This document shows, piece after piece, positions 1 to 8,668 of a stretch of 56,102 bases of DNA. The stretch's first letter is position 1; every line of letters begins with the position of its first letter. The DNA is from a virus, in IMG/VR virus record IMGVR_UViG_3300022198_005692, positions 1 to 56,102 of that record, one strand, 5' to 3'. The position numbers and the translations under genes are program-made. The notes beneath the pieces are model-generated. The model worked only from the letters and a program-made list of their open reading frames with translations, was not told the origin of the DNA and searched no databases.

Positions 1-2456
1 TCTCCTTCTTTTATTGGAAAATCTAGACCTCCATGATTTCTTCCGGCTCCGAATCCGTCTCCTTGGGTGTATGAAGTTAAAGACTTTCCAGAGACAGTTA
101 CATATTTTCCCGCAAGTTCCTTAAGTTGTGCTTCAGTTAGAGTACTACTGGTGGATTCTTGAATATGTACATGTGGTCCAGTACTACGTCCAGTAGAACC
201 TACTCTGCCGACAAATCCGTCAAACCCACCAGACCCACCAGACTCATTAGACCCTTGAGTAGGTTGTGGAGAAGGAGTGGCGGTTCCAGCATTCCGAGCT
301 TTTTCTTGTGCTATGGATCTCATTAAGGGATCCATGAGTTGTTTATATAATCCCTCCTTTTGAGCAGTTGATCCAGAAGTAACTATTCTTTGTACATCTG
401 GGCTCATCCTCCCCACTTCTAATATCGTTCCACCTCTTTTAGGAACACCAAGTCCATCTCTATGATTAACACTAAATGAACCATACGAAGATGAGAGGGC
501 GTCATCTAATTGCCAAATTCTTTTTCCTGCAGTGGGTGGTATTACACCGCTATGTCCATTTGTTTCATCATTATGAATCTCTATTATTTGCTTACCAGCG
601 CCCGCTGCCTGTGAGGTTTTACTAAATTGAGATCGTGGGTCATTTTCTGGAATATTTGATGATGATGGTAGATACACCTCAATATAGTCAGAGATGCCAT
701 ATGCCTGGGCATTACGTTGTGCCCATTTCACCAATTCTATATTCAACTCTCTTTCATTAGGCGCCCCAGATGGAAAATCAGCATGACCAGCCATTAATAA
801 AACCTTAGATGGTTTTGCAGTTGTGGTTGCTTTCCAGTCTTTTAATGACTGTTTTGGAGCGGGGTTTACTACATTATTACCCGGGCCAGTAGGGGCGTTC
901 TTATTTCTTACATCAGAAACCGTCTCCAATGGAGCGGCAAAATTCCAGATGAGTTGTGGATCGATGGTAACTTCTGAGTTATCATGGCCATTGATATAGA
1001 ACCTAGTCAATTCTTTCTTGTCACTAGTCGAGGAGCCAATTGGCTGGGAGGGTTTTACCTCATCGCCATTCTTGATCTTTACCTCAGAGAGATTGGTGGA
1101 TTCTTGGTAGATCCAGCGGCTAAAACACTTCTCCGACTTATCGTCTTTACAGACCTGGAACCACATCTCAGTCTTAATGACAACTCTCCCCTCCTCCTGT
1201 GAGGCACTCTCTACCTTGCCAGGAAGATAGGAGATAGCACTTGTGCCATTAGGAGCTATGCCATAAAGATTTACCTTGGTGTATCTTTTATTTTCCACAG
1301 GAGAGTTACTCCCTGCCCAGCCATATCCATCGGATCTTGGGCCCTGGCATCTCTTCTCACAGGGTTTGAATAGATCTGGGAAGGTAACTTTTTTAACTTT
1401 CTCAAGAGCCTTTATTCTTTTCTCTTTAATAACCTCCTTGAGGGAGTATTTTTCAGAGGCGAAACTTGCAGAGACATACGGATCAGCGTCGTTGATAGTT
1501 GCGCCGGTTTGGGTGTTATTCTGACCCCAGGTCACCGGTGGCTCGCCATCGATGGTATAGGCTTCGTAGAGACCCTTACCCAAATAGAATACAGTACAAC
1601 TTCCGGTGATCTCTCCTCGGCTGCAAACACTTACCCTATTTCCGTACTCCTTGATAGGGAGGGAAAGCATAGATCCACCGGTAGCACCAATAATTCTCTT
1701 CATCGCCTCATCGGGCGTAACGCCCTTGTAGATGAGTTGGCGAGGGATCGTGTAAGGGGAGTTTGCCGATCCTCCCGGTGGGACACAGAAACTTGCCTTA
1801 TATCCGCTCTCTTCAGCGATCTTTTTTAAAGCCTCCTCAACTGTCATTCCTTCATCAAACTTAACATTGATGAGGTTTTGGTTGAAGACAACTGCACGTG
1901 GATCCGTGCCACTCAGTGTCACTGATGGGAAGTTTGAACCATGATTGATACTGATTCTATTTACCTTGAAGTAATAATCAGTACCAAAAGCGGTCCCATT
2001 TACATCGTACCATAACGATATGATTATATGGGCATAAGTATCCTTCAGAGGTCTAGAGCTATCCGCCGATGAGGAGAGGGACTGGTCATCTATGGACGAG
2101 TAGGGATAGCACTTATCCTTGATTGGATCTTCGCCCTCTCCGCATGGTCGCATGATGATATTATTTGTCTGCATGGTGTTAGATGCAGACCACATAGAAG
2201 CGGCATCAAACAAAGCAGGCCAGGCTATCCCTGTCAGATATGGATCTGAGAGGGTAACCTGGCATTTTGATTGAGATAGACCAGAGGTATATGCCTGTCC
2301 TGAGGTATTGCCTTGGGAGTTTGCTGAGGAAAAAGTATTTATACCCTTGAGTTTAACACTTAGATCCTGAATCTGTCTTTCTTCAAAGACAACAACCCTA
2401 TCAGATTTGAAGGGTTTATAGGCTACTCTAGCTCGGCAACGATACAGACTAGACAC
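1..2456 (-). CDS. Baseplate-hub-like protein with amidase and M23-type cell-wall hydrolase domains (3' end outside window)
   Basis: Continuous minus-strand frame of 818 codons that leaves the left edge. I chose the GTG at 2456-2454 because AGG lies 6 nt upstream and an in-frame TAA lies just before it. Residues 1-530 look like a tail/baseplate hub; residues near 195-245 have an STN/secretin-like pattern (TVEEALKKIAEESGY). An Amidase_3-type domain follows: KVLLMAGHADF (H558), NERE (E568/E570), EIHND (H628) and ILEVG (E680) match the zinc and catalytic positions of N-acetylmuramoyl-L-alanine amidases. After a Gly/Ser linker come GSTGRSTGPHVHIQ (H762, H764) and later NHGGLDF (H808, D812), the two zinc motifs of M23/LytM endopeptidases but in reversed order. 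Likely role: local peptidoglycan cutting by the tail tip during DNA entry. Domain calls are firm; the hub assignment is inference from the N-terminal part and context. Confidence 0.8.
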   Translation of the reverse strand, partial: MSSLYRCRARVAYKPFKSDRVVVFEERQIQDLSVKLKGINTFSSANSQGNTSGQAYTSGLSQSKCQVTLSDPYLTGIAWPALFDAASMWSASNTMQTNNIIMRPCGEGEDPIKDKCYPYSSIDDQSLSSSADSSRPLKDTYAHIIISLWYDVNGTAFGTDYYFKVNRISINHGSNFPSVTLSGTDPRAVVFNQNLINVKFDEGMTVEEALKKIAEESGYKASFCVPPGGSANSPYTIPRQLIYKGVTPDEAMKRIIGATGGSMLSLPIKEYGNRVSVCSRGEITGSCTVFYLGKGLYEAYTIDGEPPVTWGQNNTQTGATINDADPYVSASFASEKYSLKEVIKEKRIKALEKVKKVTFPDLFKPCEKRCQGPRSDGYGWAGSNSPVENKRYTKVNLYGIAPNGTSAISYLPGKVESASQEEGRVVIKTEMWFQVCKDDKSEKCFSRWIYQESTNLSEVKIKNGDEVKPSQPIGSSTSDKKELTRFYINGHDNSEVTIDPQLIWNFAAPLETVSDVRNKNAPTGPGNNVVNPAPKQSLKDWKATTTAKPSKVLLMAGHADFPSGAPNERELNIELVKWAQRNAQAYGISDYIEVYLPSSSNIPENDPRSQFSKTSQAAGAGKQIIEIHNDETNGHSGVIPPTAGKRIWQLDDALSSSYGSFSVNHRDGLGVPKRGGTILEVGRMSPDVQRIVTSGSTAQKEGLYKQLMDPLMRSIAQEKARNAGTATPSPQPTQGSNESGGSGGFDGFVGRVGSTGRSTGPHVHIQESTSSTLTEAQLKELAGKYVTVSGKSLTSYTQGDGFGAGRNHGGLDFPIKEG

Positions 2457-2468
2457 ATCTTACCTGGA

Positions 2469-3191
2469 TTATGAAACAGCAGTTACTTCAGCGAAGGCAA
2501 GTGTATCGCCATTATCCGCTCCGGCAGCAACAATGGCTACAATTTGACCAACACTAAATCCAGCTCCGCCGGCAGCGATTGTATCAATACTAATCACTTC
2601 ACCAGCAGCGATAGATACCACGCCTTGACCATCAGTATATCCGGCGGGGTTGGTATCTTCGGTGGAAGTAAAGGTTACTTGGATTACGCCATCACCAACT
2701 CCATCGATAGTATCCGTATATCCACTACCTCCATCGAGGAGGGTTAGAGTTTGAATCACTCCGGTGGGCGCTTGAGGAGCAGGGACTACTTCAGCGATGA
2801 CAGCGGAAACAGTCTCAGCGAGGTTGAAGGTAGCTACCATGAAGTGGAAGTCACCATCGCCTTCTAGACCGACGTAGCGAGTGATGTTGACAAGTTGGTC
2901 GTTGAGAGCAGTTTTGTCAGCAACGGGAACGTTGGCATTAGCAACAAGTGCCCCTACAACCAACTCAAGAGTTGCATAGGCAAACTTTTTAGCCTCGAAG
3001 CCCATTGAAGGTCCGCAGGCGACAAAAGCATTCTTGGCCGCTATACGAGCTGCGGGGGTATTTGCCCCGGTGTTATAAGAAGAGACTAGAGGGGAGGCAA
3101 TAGCCTCTCCTAGGAACTCTTGGAAGGAGATCTTATATTCAAACTCCATACCGATCTTGCGATGAAGACCAGTGTTAAGTACGGTTGCCAT
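2469..3191 (-). CDS. Putative virion structural protein
   Basis: 240 residues, no recognised catalytic motif. Residues 1-130 form an alanine-rich domain (MEFEYKISFQEFLGEAIASP, then ITRYVGLEGDGDFHFMVATF). Residues 145-240 are Gly/Thr/Val-rich beta sequence with GGSGYT and GGAGFS motifs, a style common in small virion-surface proteins of aquatic phages. It is directly upstream of the hub/hydrolase gene on the same strand (12-nt gap), so it is probably co-transcribed and a tail component. A GTTTAAAG element that overlaps the stop codon of the kinase gene lies 32 nt from its ATG. Exact role unknown. Confidence 0.7.
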   Translation of the reverse strand: MATVLNTGLHRKIGMEFEYKISFQEFLGEAIASPLVSSYNTGANTPAARIAAKNAFVACGPSMGFEAKKFAYATLELVVGALVANANVPVADKTALNDQLVNITRYVGLEGDGDFHFMVATFNLAETVSAVIAEVVPAPQAPTGVIQTLTLLDGGSGYTDTIDGVGDGVIQVTFTSTEDTNPAGYTDGQGVVSIAAGEVISIDTIAAGGAGFSVGQIVAIVAAGADNGDTLAFAEVTAVS

Positions 3192-3215
3192 AGGGGTAAT
3201 ATTCCTATATCTATT

Positions 3216-3231
3216 CAGTTATCTTTAAACC
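3216..3231 (-). promoter_or_regulatory. GTTTAAAG-type promoter candidate for the 3191 gene
   Basis: Minus strand reads GGTTTAAAGATAACTG. The first 15 bases are identical to the plus-strand element at 5127-5141 before the 1165-residue gene. It overlaps the TAA stop of the kinase gene (ATG GTT TAA), which suggests selection for the DNA sequence there. Confidence 0.55.
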
Positions 3232-3788
3232 ATGTTAGCCAAAGAGAAATCTGCCGAGGTAGGGGAAATAATCTCATACTTAGAGAGGAGAGAACGGTTA
3301 TAGAGGTAATCCTTCATATATGCATAGTACTCCTCGTGTTCTTTCTCCCGAGCCTTAAGTTGCATATCGAGATAATAATCAGAGCATCCAGGATAGAGAG
3401 TGTTCAACTCGATGATATGGTGTGGTCGACTCCACTCCCAAGTACGCTCAATGAGGAATACTTTAATCATGTAGCTATATGCAGCGAAATATGACTCGGC
3501 GGAGTTAGCCCATTCTTCAGAGATCTCAAGATGACGGCGGAACTTTTCATAAAAACAGACTTCCGAAAACCCACGGTCACAAATTACTACTTGGGCTTTT
3601 TCCTCAAGGGCAGATTGGAACGGATCGAGGTATTGCTGGATGGGGGTATGGTGATGGGGTTGAGGTCCAGAGAAGTGAAGAGTACGGACGCATATATCCC
3701 GAGAGATTAACTCATTCTGAGTGTTCTTAACAATGGTGGATTTGCCAACTCGATCGGCTCCGAGTACGACGATGGTGCGAGGATACAT
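3225..3788 (-). CDS. P-loop nucleotide kinase, thymidylate-kinase-like
   Basis: 187 residues. The Walker A loop GADRVGKST is at residues 10-18, straight after a beta strand (TIVVLG). CDRGFSEVCFYEKF, with D71-R72, corresponds to the DR(Y/F) motif of the thymidylate/deoxynucleoside kinase fold. Family role: phosphorylation of deoxynucleosides or their monophosphates for phage DNA synthesis; the substrate cannot be read from sequence. The length fits this family (about 180-220). The C-terminus is compact, ending ADFSLANMV. Its promoter looks host-like (extended -10 at 3815-3823) while neighbouring structural genes carry GTTTAAA elements, so early expression is likely. Confidence 0.75.
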   Translation of the reverse strand: MYPRTIVVLGADRVGKSTIVKNTQNELISRDICVRTLHFSGPQPHHHTPIQQYLDPFQSALEEKAQVVICDRGFSEVCFYEKFRRHLEISEEWANSAESYFAAYSYMIKVFLIERTWEWSRPHHIIELNTLYPGCSDYYLDMQLKAREKEHEEYYAYMKDYLYNRSLLSKYEIISPTSADFSLANMV

Positions 3789-3814
3789 ACTTCTCTGAGA
3801 CTACTTACAAAGTA

Positions 3815-3823
3815 ATTATATCA
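3815..3823 (-). promoter_or_regulatory. Extended -10 (sigma-70-like) promoter of the kinase gene
   Basis: Minus strand reads TGATATAAT, a perfect TGnTATAAT extended -10, about 26 nt before the ATG at 3788. No convincing -35 hexamer is present 17 bp upstream, as is usual for extended -10 promoters. The same 11-mer ATGATATAATT occurs before the dCMP deaminase gene. Confidence 0.6.
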
Positions 3824-3831
3824 TGTTCTCA

Positions 3832-3865
3832 GGTTAAAGGCTATGGTTAAAAACCAACCTTTACC
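3832..3865. repeat. Inverted repeat in the divergent 3789-3928 gap
   Basis: Outer arms GGTTAAAGG (3832-3840) and CCTTTACC (3858-3865) pair with one bulged T. Inner arms TGGTT (3844-3848) and AACCA (3852-3856) enclose AAA. There is no proper T-tract on either side. It sits just upstream of the kinase promoter and 25 bp before the plus-strand GTTTAAAG box, so it may be an operator or an RNA hairpin. Confidence 0.5.
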
Positions 3866-3889
3866 TTTTACCAGAGCAATAGTTTTAAA

Positions 3890-3897
3890 GTTTAAAG
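3890..3897 (+). promoter_or_regulatory. GTTTAAAG promoter candidate for the 3929 gene
   Basis: Exact GTTTAAAG, preceded by a near copy (GTTTTAAAG, 3882-3890), 32 nt before the ATG at 3929. The AT-rich stretch CTAATATAACTAGATATT follows. Confidence 0.55.
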
Positions 3898-3928
3898 ACT
3901 AATATAACTAGATATTTAGAGCAGGAAT

Positions 3929-4276
3929 ATGCCCGCTACTCCAGAACCTCCTTTTCACCGTTGGGGAGTCAGATTTACTGCTGACTCTACCCACGACAAA
4001 GCCTATCTCCAAAACCTTCATGACAATGACTCCTCCACTATGTACAGAGGGGAGTTATTTGTCAACGAGCCACTTGACGAGGTGTATTATGCCGATGCCA
4101 CAGGAGTGGTAAGACGGCTTGGTGACAGATCAGTGGTCCCTGTGAATTTTAGCCGAATTGACTTTACTGGGTTGAGAGAGTTCGCAGATGATACCGCTGC
4201 GGCTGCAGATGCTACCCCCGTCCCTGTTGGTGGGATGTACAGAACCGGCTCTGTACTTAAGGTCAGAGTGGTTTAA
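3929..4276 (+). CDS. Small fibre-like virion protein
   Basis: 115 residues. The C-terminus (DDTAAAADATPVPVGGMYRT then GSVLKVRVV) matches a short module seen at the ends of many cyanophage fibre and virion proteins (VPVGGLYR plus a strand ending in VRV). The N-terminal half (FTADSTHDKAYLQNLHDNDS, MYRGELFV) resembles fibre head-attachment segments that describe a printed grid of observations. No enzymatic motif. Likely a minor fibre or tail decoration; it stands alone between the divergent kinase gene and the phoH leader. Confidence 0.65.
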   Translation: MPATPEPPFHRWGVRFTADSTHDKAYLQNLHDNDSSTMYRGELFVNEPLDEVYYADATGVVRRLGDRSVVPVNFSRIDFTGLREFADDTAAAADATPVPVGGMYRTGSVLKVRVV

Positions 4277-4278
4277 AG
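4271..4278 (+). promoter_or_regulatory. GTTTAAAG element overlapping the 3929 gene stop, upstream of the phoH leader
   Basis: GTTTAAAG overlaps the codons GTT TAA. It is 118 nt from the phoH start, much farther than other copies, with the structured segment 4287-4376 between. It could drive phoH through that leader, or be a coding coincidence (Val-stop). Confidence 0.35.
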
Positions 4279-4286
4279 TTTGTCAG

Positions 4287-4376
4287 GATACGAAAACATT
4301 TTATGTCCTTTAGAGACATATAAATCCACAAGGCTCAGAAGAGATGGTAGCATCTCTCTGGGTCTTTTTTCGTATC
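4287..4376 (+). promoter_or_regulatory. Potential structured RNA leader before phoH (three-way junction)
   Basis: GATACGAAAA (4287-4296) is perfectly complementary to TTTTCGTATC (4367-4376). This 10-bp helix would enclose two further hairpins: TATGTC/GACATA (4302-4307 with 4315-4320, 7-nt loop) and the terminator stem at 4334-4362. The outer helix uses four T of the terminator T-tract, so it and the terminator would compete. The segment ends 20 nt before the phoH ATG. It could be a termination-control leader or just the 3' end of the preceding gene plus chance pairing. Confidence 0.45.
4334..4370 (+). terminator. Rho-independent terminator after the 3929 gene / attenuator before phoH
   Basis: Stem CTCAG-A-AGAGATG (4334-4346) pairs with CATCTCT-CTGGG (4351-4362), loop GTAG, followed by TCTTTTTT. 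Twelve pairs including one G-T, with one bulged A. Confidence 0.8.
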
Positions 4377-4395
4377 ATGGAAATTACAATTCCCC

Positions 4396-5124
4396 ATGGC
4401 AAGAAAATCCTCTAGACGTCAAAGAATCGAGCAAGGTGACATGATCCAGGCATCAAACCCCAAGTTCGAGGAGCATAAGCCCCTCCTACCTATGAACCCA
4501 TCCCAGGTTGATGCCATGAAGTATCTGAAGACAAAAACCTTGACGATTCTTACCGGGCCGCCAGGCACAGCAAAAACCTTGCTCTCCATCCATGCCGCTT
4601 GTGAAAAACTCCACAAGAGAGAGATTGAAAAAATCTACTACGTAAAACCAATTGTCTCCACGCCAGGCGAGCAGGGGATTGGTTTCTTGCCTGGTAATCT
4701 TGAGGAGAAAATTGCTCCTCACATCATGCCAATTCGCGATTCATTAGCCGTATTCATGCAAAAGGGTAAGGCCGATTACCTCCTTGAGAAAAAGATCATT
4801 GAGTTCCTGCCAATCGAGCACCTACGTGGGCGGTCGTTGCATAGATGTATGATTATTGCTGACGAGATGCAAAACGCCACCACCCACTCGGTGATGACAA
4901 TCCTCACTCGCCTGGGTGATAGCTCTTCCATCGCCCTGCTTGGTGACGTAGTTCAGCGCGACTTATCAAATCGTTATGGCAATGATGGTCTTTCCGATGC
5001 CCTCCGCCGTCTCGGCTCCAATCAATCAGTAGGCCATGTCAATTTTGGCTACGATGAAATCGTCCGTTCCGGCTTCGTCAAGTCAGTCATCCATGCTTAC
5101 TCCGACCTTTACAGTTCAAGGTGA
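4396..5124 (+). CDS. phoH: PhoH-family P-loop ATPase
   Basis: 242 residues, the full length of the phage PhoH family. Walker A GPPGTAKT at residues 54-61, Walker B IIADEMQNA near 153-161, and ALLGDVVQRDL near 178-189 (sensor region). PhoH proteins are cytoplasmic RecA-fold ATPases, some with RNA-helicase or nuclease activity. They are widespread in phages infecting marine and freshwater bacteria; the phosphate-starvation role is known for the bacterial gene and unproven in phage. It follows a possible structured leader with a terminator, so its transcription may be controlled. No clear Shine-Dalgarno precedes CCCC ATG. Confidence 0.93.
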   Translation: MARKSSRRQRIEQGDMIQASNPKFEEHKPLLPMNPSQVDAMKYLKTKTLTILTGPPGTAKTLLSIHAACEKLHKREIEKIYYVKPIVSTPGEQGIGFLPGNLEEKIAPHIMPIRDSLAVFMQKGKADYLLEKKIIEFLPIEHLRGRSLHRCMIIADEMQNATTHSVMTILTRLGDSSSIALLGDVVQRDLSNRYGNDGLSDALRRLGSNQSVGHVNFGYDEIVRSGFVKSVIHAYSDLYSSR

Positions 5125-5126
5125 TA

Positions 5127-5141
5127 GGTTTAAAGATAACT
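5127..5141 (+). promoter_or_regulatory. GTTTAAAG promoter candidate for the 5171 gene
   Basis: GGTTTAAAGATAACT, identical over 15 bases to the minus-strand element at 3217-3231. It ends 29 nt before the ATG at 5171. Confidence 0.6.
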
Positions 5142-5170
5142 ATCACTACTGTTCGGCATAAGTAAATATT

Positions 5171-8100
5171 ATGGCTAGATACTCTGAAACGGGAAGAGTA
5201 AAAGTATCAACAAAACTGCCTCCTCTCAACCAATTAAAAATACCTTTGGAAACAGAGGTAAAGTATAGAGGTTTAGTAAGAGATCTAGCCCTTTCTGACA
5301 TCGAGGATCCTTCACAGGCCCTTAGTGAGGTACTTCTAGACATCCAAGATCCCGCTGAACAACAGACAGAAGGAAAATTTTTATTCCCAGACCTTGAGGT
5401 TTTAGACGGTATTATTAACTACGGTCTTAAGAATGAAGACCTTGCAATTTTAAATAATAGTTCTCTTAACTTAGAGACAGAATCGGGTAATTTAACTCCT
5501 CTTGTAAATCCCAGACAAAGAATTACTGATAGAATCAAACAACTAGAGTTTTTTGCTGGAAGAGGTACTGTGTTTCAAGGACAGGGTACTTCTATGTTTA
5601 AATATGTTGTTCCTCTAGATGAGACCGACAATGGTACAGAAACAGGTAAATTATATTCTCATACCAATCCCCCTCCGTTCTATACTCATGATCTAAATAA
5701 AGATGAAAACGATTCAACGGACCTCGTTGAAAATGGGCCGGACTTTATCCCGTCCACACCTACTGAAATTAAAAATTCGCATAGAGTAGGGTATATCAAA
5801 GACGGTGAATTTGTACCTGATATTGAAAAAGAATGGTGGTGGGCCGGAGCGTACAAAAGAGACTATAGAGGAAGAGAGGAGTATAGTGGAACTAACGCAT
5901 TTACAAACCCTTCCTTCCCCGTAGTCAGAGACGGAAATATTTCCTTCTCTTATTCGCTTCCACGCGCTGTGCCTAATCCCTACAATTGGGGTTTGAAGAT
6001 GGACTTTTGGATGAAGAGAGCATCTTCTAATGATGTTTTTGGAAAGTTCTTATTGCAGGTTTCCGGCCATATTAGAATTGATTATTTTGAAATTACCGGA
6101 TATGACTCAACTACTGGAGCAATAGAAGGTTCTTGGAAAACTGCCATTGATACGACAGATCCAAACACATATTACTCCCAACCTACAAAAGAAGTCTCTT
6201 CAGATGATCCTTTGGGCTATAGAACTTATTACATTCAAGGTGGACCTTCTAATGAGACATTAGCTCAAGAAACAACTACCAGTACTCCTATTACTCAGAG
6301 AACTGCGGCAAACGGCGCAAGTTGGGATTATGCGAACACCACCTTCAATGATTTAGAAGGAGTAACTAGAAGGTCTTTTAACCAATATGTTCCTGTAGTA
6401 ATTAGATACTGGTTCGGACAAGAAGATCCGGCAGATTACGATGCTTTAGTCGCTGATAAAGGAGAGGCGAATATTACTGCCCAAGACCGGGCAAAGTTAT
6501 CCCCAGGCCTTACTCCTGGATTTGAAATTGATTTTATTCTTGCGGCTGAAGAGAATGCTAAGTGGAATGATTATAAGGCTATTGTTAAAATTGAAACGAG
6601 TAATAATGGGGAGACTTGGCAAGCTTCCAATAGCGTAGACTTAACTGCCAATTTTAATAGTACAGTAGAAGTTCTTGCCTACTCAATTGTAACTTCACCC
6701 GATCTAACAAATATCTACGGAGATGATTGGATTTCCTCTCAAGGATATCTGAATGGCAGTATTAATCAAACTAATGGCAATTTAACAATCCCCGATCTTG
6801 GTATTACAACAAAGCCATCTATCTATGTAGCTCTAACAAACAGAGTTGTTAACGCGGCTCCTGTGAATTACTCCTCAGATGAGCTTTGGCAGGATTATAT
6901 GTTCCATCCTAACCTCCAAGGTACATATAGTAATAGGAATGATATGCTCGAAGGGGTAGGAACAAACTATTCCGAACCGGATCCTAAAAAAATACAATTT
7001 GAAAATAACTATGAGGCTTATAAGATCATCTATGGCGAGTTGCCCCCTGTAAATTTTTATGACAAATCTAGATACGATGGAGCTTTAGATAACTCGTTAA
7101 CCACACAGTCTTCAGATCGAGACTATGACTATAGTCACAATAAACTGCTCTTTATTGGAAGACAGAAGAAAGACGATCAAATAAAACTAACGCAGACCGA
7201 CGAGGTAAGAACTGATGGTGATAATTACACCTTCTTCACAATCACTGAAAATGCCGCTGGATTGGGAGGAAGCGTACTTATCTACGGAACTCCAGCAAAT
7301 AATTATGGCATAATCACTTCTTCTGCAACAACGGGTACCGTCGGTAAAGCCCTGCACATGGCAGATAATGTATCTACTTTTGATGATGATACTATCCAAC
7401 TATACTCCACATCGGCAGATTATGTAACTGCTAATTCCAACGCAGCTCAAGGGTTCTCTGTACAATTTAAATATGTAAATGGAACGGTTAGTGGGAATAA
7501 GCATTTGATTCCTGTGGACCCTGGAACCAATAAAGTAATTGCTGATAGCAACTTTGGTGCGGGGGGGACATCCGCTCCTAACATAGATAATAATCAGATG
7601 TTCCTGCCTGGGTTGATTAAGGGTGGAACAGAATATTACTTCTACGACCTAGTTGGAGTTACAAGACCCGCGGAAGAAGTAGAACTGACCATTTCTTCTG
7701 ATGGCGATCCGGCAGTTGTATCTATCACAGACTCTACATTTTTCGGCGGGGTTGTAGGGGACAGTGATGATTATCTTGGTACTCGTATAGAGATTGCAGG
7801 TACTGCGTACTATGTAACTGCTTATGACCCCGCAAATACAAAGGTAACAATTGATCACGGCACCGCCGACCCAACTACATTAGCTGGAAATAAGCAATGT
7901 AAAATTTTCTATAACTTCTTATCATTTTCCAATCTCCCCTCAGTTGTAATTGACTCTTCTCAAGCAGAAATAAGTAATCCAATCACAAATACTAATCTAG
8001 TGGATCTTATCTATGTCTATAGTTCAGGTTATCAGTTTAGAAAAATTGATTCTGGAGCAGGACTAGGAATTGCCGATTCTTTATACATAAAGGGCAACGC

Positions 8101-8668
8101 AGCAGCATCTCAATTAAATCCGTTTGCGGACGGGTCTGAAATCCCTGCTCCTCCAGCGCAGATCGTGACCCCATTTGGTCATGATAAATCAGTATCTGCA
8201 GCTGATCCCGGCCTTAATGGGATTTGTTATCCACCATATAATACCCAAGACATTCAACTACTGCCAGTAGCAAAAATTACCGAGGATATTAACTCGGCAG
8301 CAGAAGGACAATTTGATGTTTATTGGGGGTCTACTGACATCGATAAAATAGACAATCTTGGTGGTAAATATCTTAAGGTTAATAAAAAGCTGATCTTTGA
8401 CTTTGATACAAGGGAGATTACTAACATCCTTGTTTCTTTGACTCCAACGCAAAAACCTGACTTTACTGTTAGTTCTACGACCTACAACGCGAAGTTATTG
8501 GTTGAGATTCCGGCAGTTATTCCGCAGGATGCGGATAATAATTACCTGTATAAGGATGCTCTTACTTATACAGATAATCAACCTGCAAAATCTAATATTT
8601 TCTTGTTCTTGGATAAAGGAACTAGTAATATTAGCCTTCTAACCAAGAACAGCCCTACCTGGACTTAA
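5171..8668 (+). CDS. Very large tail-appendage or baseplate-associated virion protein
   Basis: 1165 residues. The N-terminal segment (to about residue 140) includes ITDRIKQLEFFAGRGTVFQG, a motif I associate with large structural proteins of T4-like cyanophages. The rest is beta-rich, Asn/Asp/Thr-rich and without catalytic motifs: residues 250-330 resemble a concanavalin-like adhesin strand pattern (FSYSLPRAVPNPYNWGLKMD) and the C-terminal third has many short strands and turns. No signal peptide or membrane segment. Its stop shares bases with the stop of the opposite-strand gene at 8665. Context (a 16-kb adsorption block immediately after) suggests a host-recognition or baseplate-periphery protein. 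Function otherwise unknown. Confidence 0.7.
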   Translation: MARYSETGRVKVSTKLPPLNQLKIPLETEVKYRGLVRDLALSDIEDPSQALSEVLLDIQDPAEQQTEGKFLFPDLEVLDGIINYGLKNEDLAILNNSSLNLETESGNLTPLVNPRQRITDRIKQLEFFAGRGTVFQGQGTSMFKYVVPLDETDNGTETGKLYSHTNPPPFYTHDLNKDENDSTDLVENGPDFIPSTPTEIKNSHRVGYIKDGEFVPDIEKEWWWAGAYKRDYRGREEYSGTNAFTNPSFPVVRDGNISFSYSLPRAVPNPYNWGLKMDFWMKRASSNDVFGKFLLQVSGHIRIDYFEITGYDSTTGAIEGSWKTAIDTTDPNTYYSQPTKEVSSDDPLGYRTYYIQGGPSNETLAQETTTSTPITQRTAANGASWDYANTTFNDLEGVTRRSFNQYVPVVIRYWFGQEDPADYDALVADKGEANITAQDRAKLSPGLTPGFEIDFILAAEENAKWNDYKAIVKIETSNNGETWQASNSVDLTANFNSTVEVLAYSIVTSPDLTNIYGDDWISSQGYLNGSINQTNGNLTIPDLGITTKPSIYVALTNRVVNAAPVNYSSDELWQDYMFHPNLQGTYSNRNDMLEGVGTNYSEPDPKKIQFENNYEAYKIIYGELPPVNFYDKSRYDGALDNSLTTQSSDRDYDYSHNKLLFIGRQKKDDQIKLTQTDEVRTDGDNYTFFTITENAAGLGGSVLIYGTPANNYGIITSSATTGTVGKALHMADNVSTFDDDTIQLYSTSADYVTANSNAAQGFSVQFKYVNGTVSGNKHLIPVDPGTNKVIADSNFGAGGTSAPNIDNNQMFLPGLIKGGTEYYFYDLVGVTRPAEEVELTISSDGDPAVVSITDSTFFGGVVGDSDDYLGTRIEIAGTAYYVTAYDPANTKVTIDHGTADPTTLAGNKQCKIFYNFLSFSNLPSVVIDSSQAEISNPITNTNLVDLIYVYSSGYQFRKIDSGAGLGIADSLYIKGNAAASQLNPFADGSEIPAPPAQIVTPFGHDKSVSAADPGLNGICYPPYNTQDIQLLPVAKITEDINSAAEGQFDVYWGSTDIDKIDNLGGKYLKVNKKLIFDFDTREITNILVSLTPTQKPDFTVSSTTYNAKLLVEIPAVIPQDADNNYLYKDALTYTDNQPAKSNIFLFLDKGTSNISLLTKNSPTWT

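Noticed and set aside
984-1829. Short plus-strand frames over the left-edge region
   Set aside because: They are opposite the long hydrolase coding frame, which has recognisable zinc-site motifs.
3929-4276. tRNA or CRISPR content in gaps
   Set aside because: I scanned the gaps by eye for cloverleaf-like arms, CCA ends and regular repeats with spacers and saw none.
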